A stretch of DNA of 7,722 nucleotides from positions 1-7,722 of the forward strand of contig JAOHEU010000031.1 in assembly GCA_028097645.1 (NCBI GenBank), given 5' to 3'. The DNA comes from Candidatus Pelagibacter sp. Lineage in GTDB: Bacteria; Pseudomonadota; Alphaproteobacteria; Pelagibacterales; Pelagibacteraceae. Made by a program: the position numbers and the translations under genes. Below are positions 1 through 6,298 of the stretch, piece by piece (the first letter of the stretch is position 1; each line of letters opens with the position of its first letter). A model generated the notes under the pieces. That model was not told where the DNA came from. It saw only the letters and a program-made list of their open reading frames with translations, and did no database searches.

Positions 1-48
1 TCGTATGTATGGGAATTTTCTACCGAAACTATCTTTAAGAATATTCAT
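1..48 (-). CDS. moaA: GTP 3',8-cyclase MoaA, N-terminal fragment (cut by window edge)
   Basis: Reading leftward from an ATG at 48-46, sixteen codons stay open to the window edge and give MNILKDSFGRKFPYIR. The DxFGRKxxYxR pattern is the characteristic start of MoaA, just before the radical-SAM CxxxCxxC cluster, which would lie outside the window. MoaA is a cytoplasmic radical-SAM enzyme that rearranges GTP in the first step of molybdenum cofactor synthesis. No Shine-Dalgarno sequence is visible upstream. The gene diverges from the oxygenase gene at 82 with only 33 bp between start codons. The call rests on a short but distinctive motif. The opposite strand is also open here, from 1 to a stop at 58-60, but that 19-codon tail resembles nothing I know. 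Confidence 0.72.
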   Translation of the reverse strand, partial: MNILKDSFGRKFPYIR

Positions 49-81
49 ATGATATATTGACTATTATTAATTAAATAAACC
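49..81. promoter_or_regulatory. 33-bp spacer between divergent moaA and PhyH genes
   Basis: The two start codons face away from each other across 33 bp made almost entirely of A and T. Neither gene has a recognisable Shine-Dalgarno sequence here. Two complete non-overlapping sigma-70 promoters with leaders would not fit, so either the promoters overlap and extend into the coding regions, or the transcripts are nearly leaderless. I could not assign reliable -35 and -10 boxes. Confidence 0.35.
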
Positions 82-915
82 ATGAGTCAAATTTTAAATG
101 ATAATGAAATCAAAGAATTTAACAAGAATGGAGCAATCCATCTTAAAGGTAAGTTTGATATAAAATGGATCGAAAAATTAAAAGCAGGGATCAATAAAGC
201 TAAAATTAATCCTAGTCCTAGATTTACCAATCATACCAAGGATGAAAAACTACCAAGTTATTTAGAGGATTTTTGGACTTGGAACTTACATGAGGAATTT
301 ACAGACTTTGTTTATAATTCTCCCACAGCTAAAATTGCCTCAGAATTACTGGAAGCTAAAAGAATTAATCTAGTAATGGATAACTGGTTTTTTAGAGAAG
401 CTGGATCAAAATCAAAACCACCATTTCATCATGATATTTCTTATTTTGATTTTGAAGGATCAATGTGTGTTTTATGGATACCATTAGAACCTGTTAACAA
501 ACAGGATGGTATTGCTTGGGTTAAAGGCTCTCACTTATGGAATAAATTATTTTTAAGAACAAGATTTAATGATGGTCACAAAGTAGATGGAGAAGAAGGA
601 ATTGTTAATGGTATAAAATATGAATTAACGCCAGATATAATAGGTAACAAAGAAAATTATGAGTTTTTAGAATGGGATTTAGAAGTAGGGGATTGTGTTT
701 ATTTTGATATTAGAACTTTACATGGAGCTTTACACGAAACAACTCCAAAATCAGATGTAAATAGATTTACTCTTAGAATGGCAAAAGAAAATTCAAAAAT
801 AATTTATAGAGGCGATTGGGCTAAAGAAGAAAGAGCAATTATGGAAGCAAATGGTTATAAAAACGGTGATGACTTATCTGGTAAAATGTTTCCAACACTT
901 TATGAAAATTATTAA
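82..915 (+). CDS. Phytanoyl-CoA dioxygenase (PhyH) family Fe(II)/2-oxoglutarate oxygenase
   Basis: This 277-residue cytoplasmic protein has the PhyH double-stranded beta-helix signature. The iron-binding HxD is at H116-D118 within FHHDISYFDF. It is followed by LWIPLEPVNKQDG and VKGSHLW around residues 131-153, the usual PhyH run on the core strands. The distal iron histidine is probably H214 (TLHGALHE), and the 2-oxoglutarate-binding arginine R228 (NRFTLRM). The length is normal for the family and there is no signal peptide. PhyH enzymes hydroxylate or halogenate many small molecules using O2 and 2-oxoglutarate; the substrate here cannot be read from sequence. The start follows an AT-only leader without a Shine-Dalgarno site, but the N-terminal LNDNEIKEFNKNGAIHLKG is a typical PhyH opening. 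It stands alone between moaA and a hairpin terminator. Confidence 0.88.
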   Translation: MSQILNDNEIKEFNKNGAIHLKGKFDIKWIEKLKAGINKAKINPSPRFTNHTKDEKLPSYLEDFWTWNLHEEFTDFVYNSPTAKIASELLEAKRINLVMDNWFFREAGSKSKPPFHHDISYFDFEGSMCVLWIPLEPVNKQDGIAWVKGSHLWNKLFLRTRFNDGHKVDGEEGIVNGIKYELTPDIIGNKENYEFLEWDLEVGDCVYFDIRTLHGALHETTPKSDVNRFTLRMAKENSKIIYRGDWAKEERAIMEANGYKNGDDLSGKMFPTLYENY

Positions 916-947
916 CTCTCCCTCTAAAAAAGTAGAGGAAGAGTTTT
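916..947. terminator. Hairpin terminator shared by two convergent genes
   Basis: A 10-bp stem pairs CTCTCCCTCT (916-925) with AGAGGAAGAG (934-943) across an 8-nt loop. TTTT follows on the plus strand at 944-947. The hairpin starts directly after the oxygenase stop codon and lies 4 bp from the GYD gene stop. On the plus strand the stem has one C-A mismatch. On the minus strand the same position is a U-G wobble, so the stem is complete for the GYD transcript, followed by TTAATAATTTT. It therefore looks bidirectional. Confidence 0.8.
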
Positions 948-951
948 ATAA

Positions 952-1275
952 TTATTTACCTGGTTCTTTGTAGCCACCAACCATTTTGTTTGCAATTTTT
1001 GCAATACCATTCAAGTCAATAGACTCTAATACAGTAAAATCAGTTACAGCCCCACTTGAAACTGCAACCATTCCTGATGCAGCTGCCTGATCAAAAGTAC
1101 CTTCAACTTCAACCATGAAATCATACTTACCTCTTAAACCAGCATAGCCAGTAAGTTTCGCTCCACCTGCTTCAGCTAAAGCTGTAGTAGCAGCTTTTCG
1201 ATCTGTATCTGGATTACTTACAAAACCTCCAAGACCTTTATCTGTATATCTTCCTAGTATATAAAACTTAGCCAT
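952..1275 (-). CDS. GYD-domain protein
   Basis: This 107-residue protein opens with MAKFYILGRYTDKG and carries GKYDFMVEVEG at residues 49-59, containing the G-x-Y-D core for which the GYD family is named. SSGAVTDFTVLESI (73-86) is the usual last strand. GYD proteins are small, soluble and ferredoxin-like in fold; their biochemical role is not established. The gene is complete and slightly longer than the domain, with a C-terminal tail ending in KEPGK. It stands out from its neighbours in two ways: a perfect AGGAGGT sits just before the ATG, and the coding sequence is visibly richer in GC and in Ala/Gly codons. Both suggest strong expression. It lies downstream of the aldo/keto reductase gene on the same strand, but a 136-bp gap with its own promoter-like sequence suggests independent transcription. 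Confidence 0.85.
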   Translation of the reverse strand: MAKFYILGRYTDKGLGGFVSNPDTDRKAATTALAEAGGAKLTGYAGLRGKYDFMVEVEGTFDQAAASGMVAVSSGAVTDFTVLESIDLNGIAKIANKMVGGYKEPGK

Positions 1276-1279
1276 TAAG

Positions 1280-1286
1280 ACCTCCT
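1280..1286 (-). promoter_or_regulatory. Strong Shine-Dalgarno site of the GYD gene
   Basis: On the minus strand AGGAGGT ends four bases before the ATG at 1275. It is the only full-length Shine-Dalgarno sequence I see before any gene start in the window. It fixes the GYD start codon and points to efficient translation. Confidence 0.85.
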
Positions 1287-1299
1287 TTCAATTTGTTTA

Positions 1300-1328
1300 A
1301 TTAAAATAGAAATACAGGGTCATTGCAA
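1300..1328 (-). promoter_or_regulatory. Candidate sigma-70 promoter of the GYD gene
   Basis: On the minus strand TTGCAA (1328-1323, 4 of 6 matches to TTGACA) is followed after exactly 17 bp by TTTAAT (1305-1300, 5 of 6 matches to TATAAT). Transcription would begin near 1293, leaving a leader of about 18 nt that holds the Shine-Dalgarno site. Upstream, 1316-1356 is markedly less AT-rich than the rest of the spacer and could be an activator site. The rest of the 136-bp spacer, up to the aldo/keto reductase stop at 1412, is AT-rich and shows no convincing terminator hairpin. Confidence 0.6.
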
Positions 1329-1411
1329 TAGACATATATCCACACCACTTTTGCCCTTAGATTTACTTATTTTTTTAGCTATTAAACCTATTAATTATTA
1401 AAATTTATAAT

Positions 1412-2374
1412 TTAACCAGGTGTATAATTTCTTTCGGATTCTGGATCTTTGGTTGAGTAAGGTAATTTTAAAACTTCGTTCCAAAATTCCTCTGGTATAC
1501 TTGTGTTAGCCCAAGCAAGGTTTTTTTCAATACTCTGAATACTGGTAACTCCACACAGAGTAGATGTAATTCTTTTATCTTTCATTGAAAACTGTAAAGC
1601 AGCCGCTCCCATTTCAACATCATACTTTTTACAAACTTTTTCTATTTCTCTAGCAGGTGCAAGCTTTTCTTCTGTAGCATCCTGATAAGTTATTTTTTTA
1701 AAGTTACTTGGACCTTTTGCTAGAATACCACCAGCGTAAGGAGCAGCATTGAAAATAGATATATTTTTACTATGAGCGTAGCTATACATCTCATCCGCCT
1801 CTCTATTCAGCAGAGTATATCTGTTATGATTAATTATTACATCAAAGTCCCAATTTTTTAACATAGGAAACATTATATCTATTTTTCCCATAGCCAAACC
1901 AATTGCTTTTGCTAAACCTTCTTCTTTTATTTTAAATAACTCATCTAATGCCCCATCTTTTTTTGTGACATCATTTACATCTTTTACATATTCTGGATCA
2001 TGAAGAAACAAAACATCAACAGAATCTACATTCAAAGTTTTTAAGCTTTCTTCTATGGACTCTCTTGTTCTTTTTTTATCAAGAACTAGCGTATCCATGT
2101 TTCTATCGATTTTGGTTGATAAGACAAAATTTTCTGGCCAGCCACCATTTTCTTTAATTGCTATTCCGATTCTTTTTTCACTTTCTCCCATCGCATAATT
2201 TCTTGAAGTATCAAGCATATTCACTGGACCTTGAAAAAATCTTTTTAAAGTTTCTTGAGCTCTTTGTTCTGGTACTTCATAGCCATAAGTATCAGGCATA
2301 CTCCCCAAAGAGGATGTTCCAAAACTTAATTCTGTAACTTCTACACCAGTGTCTTTAATTTTATTTTTTCTCAT
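1412..2374 (-). CDS. Aldo/keto reductase, sugar (D-threo-aldose/L-fucose) dehydrogenase-like
   Basis: This 320-residue NAD(P)-dependent oxidoreductase has the usual length of the aldo/keto reductase family. The catalytic tetrad is visible as D55 and Y60 (LDTSRNYAMGESEKRIG), K88 (LSTKID) and H125 (VLFLHDPE). The N-terminal VEVTELSFGTSSLG is the typical first strand, and the C-terminal STLCGVTSIQSIEKNL (271-286) fits the cofactor phosphate-binding loop. The overall pattern resembles the subfamily that includes D-threo-aldose 1-dehydrogenase and pyridoxal 4-dehydrogenase more than the xylose-reductase group, but the substrate is not fixed by this. It is the third gene of an operon, 19 bp after the SDR stop and behind the inositol dehydrogenase, so a cyclitol or sugar substrate is a reasonable inference. 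No Shine-Dalgarno site is seen. Confidence 0.86.
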   Translation of the reverse strand: MRKNKIKDTGVEVTELSFGTSSLGSMPDTYGYEVPEQRAQETLKRFFQGPVNMLDTSRNYAMGESEKRIGIAIKENGGWPENFVLSTKIDRNMDTLVLDKKRTRESIEESLKTLNVDSVDVLFLHDPEYVKDVNDVTKKDGALDELFKIKEEGLAKAIGLAMGKIDIMFPMLKNWDFDVIINHNRYTLLNREADEMYSYAHSKNISIFNAAPYAGGILAKGPSNFKKITYQDATEEKLAPAREIEKVCKKYDVEMGAAALQFSMKDKRITSTLCGVTSIQSIEKNLAWANTSIPEEFWNEVLKLPYSTKDPESERNYTPG

Positions 2375-2393
2375 AAATTAATTTAAATTAGGA

Positions 2394-3248
2394 TCACTCA
2401 CCTAAAATACTATCATCTAATATCTTGGTGTCGTATGCTGAATAAGAATGCCATCCCGCAACTGTTTGATCAAAATCAATAATGCTTCCTGTCATTATTC
2501 CCGACTCTTCTGAACATAAGAAAGCTAGGATCTTAGCAACATCTAAAGGTTTGTTTAATCTTTTAAAAGGAACATTTGCTTCAGCTTTTTTTAACCAATC
2601 ATCATCTGCGTTGTGAAATTTTTTCTGAATTACTGTTTCTGCTGGTGTATCTGTCCAACCTAGATTTACACCATTCACTCTTATTTGATGACCAGAAACT
2701 GAATTTGCAACATTTTTAATCATTACTGCCAATGCTGCTTTAGAAGAACTGTAAGCAGTTAAGAAAGGCATACCACTATATCCAGCCATTGATAAAATAT
2801 GAGCTATAGTTCCTTTTTTTTTATCTCTTATCATTATTTTTATAATGTCTTGCATCATAAAAAGAGGAGCTTTTACATTCACATTAAAATTTTTATCATA
2901 ATTTTCTTCTGTTGTGCTTAAGATCGTACCTCTCTCAGTAAAAGCGGCAACATTTATAAAAGAGTCTACTGTATTAAATTTTTTATCAGTCTCAGAAACT
3001 ATTTTTTTACAGTCTGTAAGCTTCTCTAAATCTGCTTGAATGTATAAGCATTCTGTACCCATGCCTTCTATTTCAGATTTTACCTTGTTTCCTTTTTCAT
3101 TATTTCTTCCACAGATAGTTATTCCTTTGGCACCTCTGCTTGCTAGTAATTTTGCAGTCTCAGCTCCACTTCCTTGGGTACTTCCTGTTACAATTATTAT
3201 TTTATTTTTAAATTGGTTAGATTGTTCAGATATATATTTATTAGACAT
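2394..3248 (-). CDS. Short-chain dehydrogenase/reductase (SDR), classical type
   Basis: This 284-residue Rossmann-fold oxidoreductase has the cofactor-binding TGSTQGSG at residues 21-28, with Ser where most SDRs have Ile (TGxxxGIG). D73 (QADLEK) fits the adenine-ring position. The catalytic residues are visible as N124 (FNVNVKAP), S153 (HILSMAG), Y166 and K170 (AYSSSK). The usual NNAG motif reads NVAA at 99-102. A short extra tail follows the core (residues about 262-284), ending in DDSILGE. SDRs of this length oxidise or reduce alcohols, sugars or cyclitols with NAD(P); the substrate is not predictable here. It starts one base after the stop of the upstream inositol dehydrogenase gene, so the two are certainly cotranscribed and probably translationally coupled, as there is no Shine-Dalgarno site of its own. 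Confidence 0.86.
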   Translation of the reverse strand: MSNKYISEQSNQFKNKIIIVTGSTQGSGAETAKLLASRGAKGITICGRNNEKGNKVKSEIEGMGTECLYIQADLEKLTDCKKIVSETDKKFNTVDSFINVAAFTERGTILSTTEENYDKNFNVNVKAPLFMMQDIIKIMIRDKKKGTIAHILSMAGYSGMPFLTAYSSSKAALAVMIKNVANSVSGHQIRVNGVNLGWTDTPAETVIQKKFHNADDDWLKKAEANVPFKRLNKPLDVAKILAFLCSEESGIMTGSIIDFDQTVAGWHSYSAYDTKILDDSILGE

Positions 3249-3249
3249 A

Positions 3250-4251
3250 TTAGAATTTTATATCTATTACCTTACCACTTTCAAACGATTCATATGCTGC
3301 GTTTGCTATTATCAAAGCATTTCTACCATCTTCAAATCCTACTAAAGGTTTTGCTTTATCTTCAACGCATTTTACAAACTCATTAAATTGATCTCTGTAA
3401 GCTTGCTCATATCTTTCAATAAAAAAGAAATGTATAGGTTCTTTTTCATTCGTTGATGTACTTGTATATCTTTCTAAAGAAGTAGGAGTTTGATTATTAG
3501 AGATAACCATTCCTTTACTGCCAAATACTTCAACTCTTTGATCATATCCATAAACTGCTCTTCGTGAGTTATTAATATGAATTAAAACACCTTTTTTTGA
3601 TTTTAAAATAAACATTGCAGTATCTAGATCTTTTACTTGTTGTGAATTTTTATCAAATAAAGCATCTCCAAATGCAGATATTTGAACTACAGGATCATCA
3701 CCCAATATAAATCTAGTTAAATCAAAATCGTGAATAGTAGTATCTCTAAAAAAACCTCCAGCAGCTTTTAAATATTCAGTACCCGGTGGTTCAGGGTCTC
3801 TACTTGTAATAACCACCATTTCCAATTCACCAATTTCTTTTTTTACTCTTGCCTGTTGTGCCTTAGCATGACTTGCATCAAATCTTCTATTAAAGCCAAT
3901 TTGAATAGGAACGTTTGTCCCTTTAATATTTTCCATGCACTCATTTACTTTATTGATATCTAAATCAATTGGTTTTTCGCAAAAAATTGCTTTTCCAGCT
4001 TTTGCTGCCATTGTAATAAATTGAGTGTGAGTTGGTGTAGCAGAAGCTATAAGAACTGCATCTATATCATCTGTATTAATTGCTTCTTCTGGCGATGATG
4101 CAATTGAGCATCCTGTTGATTTTGCTACCTCTTCAGCAAATTGAGAATTAACGTCATATATGTATTTTAATTTTGCTTTTGGATGTGCTGCTATAAATTT
4201 AGCATGCATTTTTCCAATCCGTCCTGCTCCCATTAAGGAAAAATTAATCAT
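3250..4251 (-). CDS. iolG: Inositol 2-dehydrogenase-like Gfo/Idh/MocA oxidoreductase
   Basis: This 333-residue enzyme matches the usual length of inositol dehydrogenase. It would oxidise myo-inositol (or a related inositol) to the 2-keto inosose with NAD. The N-terminal Rossmann domain has GAGRIG at 8-13, and D33 at the end of strand 2 favours NAD. The linker motif EKP is at 92-94, with K93 as catalytic lysine, and GFNRRFD at 119-125 is typical of IolG. In GGFFRDTTIHDFDLTRF, D170 and H174 correspond in spacing to the catalytic Asp and His of Bacillus IolG. It heads the operon with the SDR and AKR, and diverges from iolE, the enzyme for the next pathway step, which strongly supports the call. 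A scyllo- or D-chiro-inositol specificity cannot be excluded. No Shine-Dalgarno site precedes the ATG. Confidence 0.85.
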   Translation of the reverse strand: MINFSLMGAGRIGKMHAKFIAAHPKAKLKYIYDVNSQFAEEVAKSTGCSIASSPEEAINTDDIDAVLIASATPTHTQFITMAAKAGKAIFCEKPIDLDINKVNECMENIKGTNVPIQIGFNRRFDASHAKAQQARVKKEIGELEMVVITSRDPEPPGTEYLKAAGGFFRDTTIHDFDLTRFILGDDPVVQISAFGDALFDKNSQQVKDLDTAMFILKSKKGVLIHINNSRRAVYGYDQRVEVFGSKGMVISNNQTPTSLERYTSTSTNEKEPIHFFFIERYEQAYRDQFNEFVKCVEDKAKPLVGFEDGRNALIIANAAYESFESGKVIDIKF

Positions 4252-4389
4252 AATAATATAGAACAGAATTAAAAAACAAAATCAAGAAACATTTTTTTAA
4301 TGATGAATTAAACAACAATTAAAATATAATTTTCTTGATGCACATAACATCATCATTTAAAAATCCATTTAAGTTTTTAATAAATTTTT
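4252..4389. promoter_or_regulatory. Divergent promoter region between iolG and iolE
   Basis: This 138-bp, very AT-rich spacer must hold the start signals of both inositol genes. A weak plus-strand promoter candidate is TTGATG (4335-4340), 17 bp, then TAAAAA (4358-4363). On the minus strand TTGATT (4285-4280) precedes TATATT (4260-4255) with a long 19-bp spacer, which would give an almost leaderless iolG mRNA. Both -35 candidates fall inside the arms of the inverted repeat described separately. I see no GGAA-N6-TTCC site of the rhizobial IolR type, and no regulator gene in the window. Confidence 0.45.
4281..4339. repeat. 9-bp inverted repeat in the iolG-iolE spacer
   Basis: ATCAAGAAA at 4281-4289 is perfectly inverted as TTTCTTGAT at 4331-4339, with 41 bp between. 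Beyond the perfect arms the similarity continues weakly inward, both arms reaching a TTTTAAT. A second, imperfect pair is offset from it: TTTAATGATGA at 4296-4306 against TCATCATTTAAA at 4350-4361, with one extra base. The spacing is too wide for a simple hairpin and would suit two operator half-sites, or two copies of a core promoter element facing away from each other. In such AT-rich DNA part of the match could be chance. Confidence 0.5.
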
Positions 4390-5292
4390 ATGTCAGTAAA
4401 ATTAGGAATAGCACCGATAGCATGGAGTAATGATGATATGCCTGAATTAGGGGGTGACACTTCTTTAGAACAATGTTTGTCTGAAGCTAGTCAAGCAGGA
4501 TTTATTGGAATTGAGTCTGGTGGTAAATTTCCAAAAAAATCAGAAGAATTAATTCCTAAACTTAATGAGTTTAATCTGAGTCTTTGTTCAGGTTGGTATG
4601 GAGCTAATTTAAGAACAAATAGTGTTAATGAAGAAAAAAATATTATGCAAGATCAGTTAAAACTTTTTAAAGATTGTAATTCACCTTGCATGGTTTTTGC
4701 TGAAGTTTCTGGTTCAATTCAAGGAGATCCCAATCGAAAATTATCTACAAGACCTCAAATGGATCTTGAAGAGTCTAAAAAATACTATGAAAAAATTTCA
4801 GAAATGGGAAAATATCTTGAAGATGAAGGGATGCCACTTGCTTACCATCATCATATGGGCACTGTAATAGAGACTGAAGTAGATACTGTTAGATTGCTTG
4901 AAAACACGAATGATAGTGTAAAACTTACATTAGACACTGGTCACATGTTGTTTGCTCAAGGAGACTCTTTAAAAATATTAAATGATTTTAGCGAAAGATT
5001 AATTCATATGCATTGTAAAGATATTAGAAAAAGTGTTTTAGAAAAATCTTTGAAAGAAGATTTAAGTTTTAGAGGAGCATTTTTAGAGGGTGCGTTTACA
5101 GTTCCGGGTGATGGATGTATTGATTACAAGCCTTTATTTGATGTATTGAAAGAAAAAAATTATTCAGGTTGGCTAGTAGTAGAGGCCGAGCAAGATCCTG
5201 TAAAAGCAAATCCTTTTGAATATGCAAAGATTGGCTACAAATATTTAACAGAAACTCTTAATACGAGTAACTTAGAAGTCTTTCAAAAATAA
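4390..5292 (+). CDS. iolE: Inosose dehydratase IolE
   Basis: This 300-residue TIM-barrel protein of the xylose-isomerase-like (AP endonuclease 2) superfamily dehydrates 2-keto-myo-inositol to the trihydroxycyclohexane-1,2-dione, the second step of inositol catabolism. The N-terminus (VKLGIAPIAWSNDDMPELGG, residues 3-22) is nearly diagnostic for IolE, as is FIGIESGGKFP at 38-48. Likely metal and active-site positions include YHHHMGT (152-158), LDTGH (181-185), HMHCKD (206-211) and VVEAEQDP (263-270). The length is usual for the family. The ATG follows an AT-only leader with no Shine-Dalgarno site, but the conserved N-terminus fixes the start. It diverges from iolG and converges on a dehydrogenase gene whose stop lies 8 bp away, with no terminator hairpin between them. 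Confidence 0.92.
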   Translation: MSVKLGIAPIAWSNDDMPELGGDTSLEQCLSEASQAGFIGIESGGKFPKKSEELIPKLNEFNLSLCSGWYGANLRTNSVNEEKNIMQDQLKLFKDCNSPCMVFAEVSGSIQGDPNRKLSTRPQMDLEESKKYYEKISEMGKYLEDEGMPLAYHHHMGTVIETEVDTVRLLENTNDSVKLTLDTGHMLFAQGDSLKILNDFSERLIHMHCKDIRKSVLEKSLKEDLSFRGAFLEGAFTVPGDGCIDYKPLFDVLKEKNYSGWLVVEAEQDPVKANPFEYAKIGYKYLTETLNTSNLEVFQK

Positions 5293-5300
5293 TTTTTAAG

Positions 5301-6257
5301 TTATAGTTTTACTGTTTTTGATTTTTCTAATTTTTCATCAAAAAAATCAATAATATTTTGAATTGTCTCTTTTCCCATTCTTGTCATGCACTCTTCAGTA
5401 AAAGCTGCTGTGTGTGGACTTAAAAAAACTTTATCGTTTTTAAGTAAAGGATTGTTTGGCTCTGGGGGTTCAATTTCAAAAACATCTAAACCAGCACCAA
5501 AAATTAAATCTTCTTTTAAAGCTTTATCTAAATCAATTTCATTAACAATTCCACCTCTAGCAGCATTAATTATAATACAATTTTTTTTCATAGTTTTAAG
5601 TAAATCGTAATTAATTATATTTTTAGTTTTATCATTTAATGGAATATGTAGAGAAATTGCATCCATATCATTACAAGCATCTTCCATACTCTCAACTTTT
5701 ATTCCGCCTAAATTTTCAATTACATCTTTTGAAACAAAAGGATCATAAACAAAAACTTTCATTTCAAATCCTAAACATCTTTTTATAAGAGATTGACCAA
5801 TTCTACCAAATCCAGCAATTAATATATTTTTACCCCAAAGTTCTACAGTCTTAGGTAATTTATTTCGGTCGTTAAATTTTCCATCTTTAACAGCATTATC
5901 GTACATACTCTTTCTTTTAGAAATATTGAGCAACATAAACATTACATGCTCAGATACAGCCACAGCATTTGCTGTTGCAGTAATTGCTAGAGTAAGATTA
6001 TTTTTTTTTGATGTTTCTAAATCAATATTATCATAACCAACACCATGTCTTGAAATTATTTTAAGATTTTTCGCTGCTTCAATTACATCTCCAGTTAATT
6101 TTGCTGTTCTAATCGATGCTGCATCACAATCTTTGATTTTTGATTTAAGAAATTCAGGATCAACATTTTCGACAACCTCAAATTCATAATTTGAATTATT
6201 TTTAAGTAATTCTATTCCAGCTTCATGGATAGGTTGAATAACTAAAATTTTTTTCAT
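5301..6257 (-). CDS. D-isomer-specific 2-hydroxyacid dehydrogenase (phosphoglycerate dehydrogenase-like)
   Basis: This 318-residue cytoplasmic enzyme interconverts a D-2-hydroxyacid and its 2-oxoacid with NAD. The NAD-binding motif GFGRIG is at 149-154 with acidic D172 after strand 2 (VYDPF). The catalytic set is R234 (NAARGG), E263 (DVFEIEPPEP) and H282 (SPHTAAF). The substrate-side segment SRHGVGYDNID (69-79) is typical of the PGDH-like branch. It is the short form, lacking the C-terminal ACT domain of many SerA proteins, so an accessory role with another hydroxyacid is more likely than housekeeping serine synthesis, though this is not proved. It is the last gene of the minus-strand group with the two oxygenases, 41 bp after the PhyH stop; that gap contains a 14-bp AT palindrome but no good terminator. 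Confidence 0.88.
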   Translation of the reverse strand: MKKILVIQPIHEAGIELLKNNSNYEFEVVENVDPEFLKSKIKDCDAASIRTAKLTGDVIEAAKNLKIISRHGVGYDNIDLETSKKNNLTLAITATANAVAVSEHVMFMLLNISKRKSMYDNAVKDGKFNDRNKLPKTVELWGKNILIAGFGRIGQSLIKRCLGFEMKVFVYDPFVSKDVIENLGGIKVESMEDACNDMDAISLHIPLNDKTKNIINYDLLKTMKKNCIIINAARGGIVNEIDLDKALKEDLIFGAGLDVFEIEPPEPNNPLLKNDKVFLSPHTAAFTEECMTRMGKETIQNIIDFFDEKLEKSKTVKL

Positions 6258-6298
6258 AAGCTCTTATACACAAATATAAATTTTATAAAATTATTTAT

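Noticed and set aside
1..60. A plus-strand open tail of 19 codons ending at 58-60
   Set aside because: It resembles no known protein end, while the opposite strand gives a clear MoaA N-terminus over the same bases.
3040..3386. Two overlapping plus-strand reading frames of 101 and 70 codons
   Set aside because: They lie opposite the SDR and inositol dehydrogenase genes, overlap each other, have low-complexity hydrophobic translations and match no family I know. They are shadows of the minus-strand genes.
952..4251. A single four-gene operon including the GYD gene
   Set aside because: The 136-bp gap, separate promoter-like sequence and distinct translation signals argue that the GYD gene is transcribed on its own, although read-through cannot be excluded.
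5386..5610. A 74-codon plus-strand reading frame
   Set aside because: It lies entirely antisense to the conserved catalytic part of the D-2-hydroxyacid dehydrogenase and has no family features or ribosome site.
6279..6292. 14-bp palindrome AATTTTATAAAATT between the PhyH and dehydrogenase genes
   Set aside because: It contains only A and T, has no loop and no T tract typical of a terminator, and is expected by chance in DNA of this composition.
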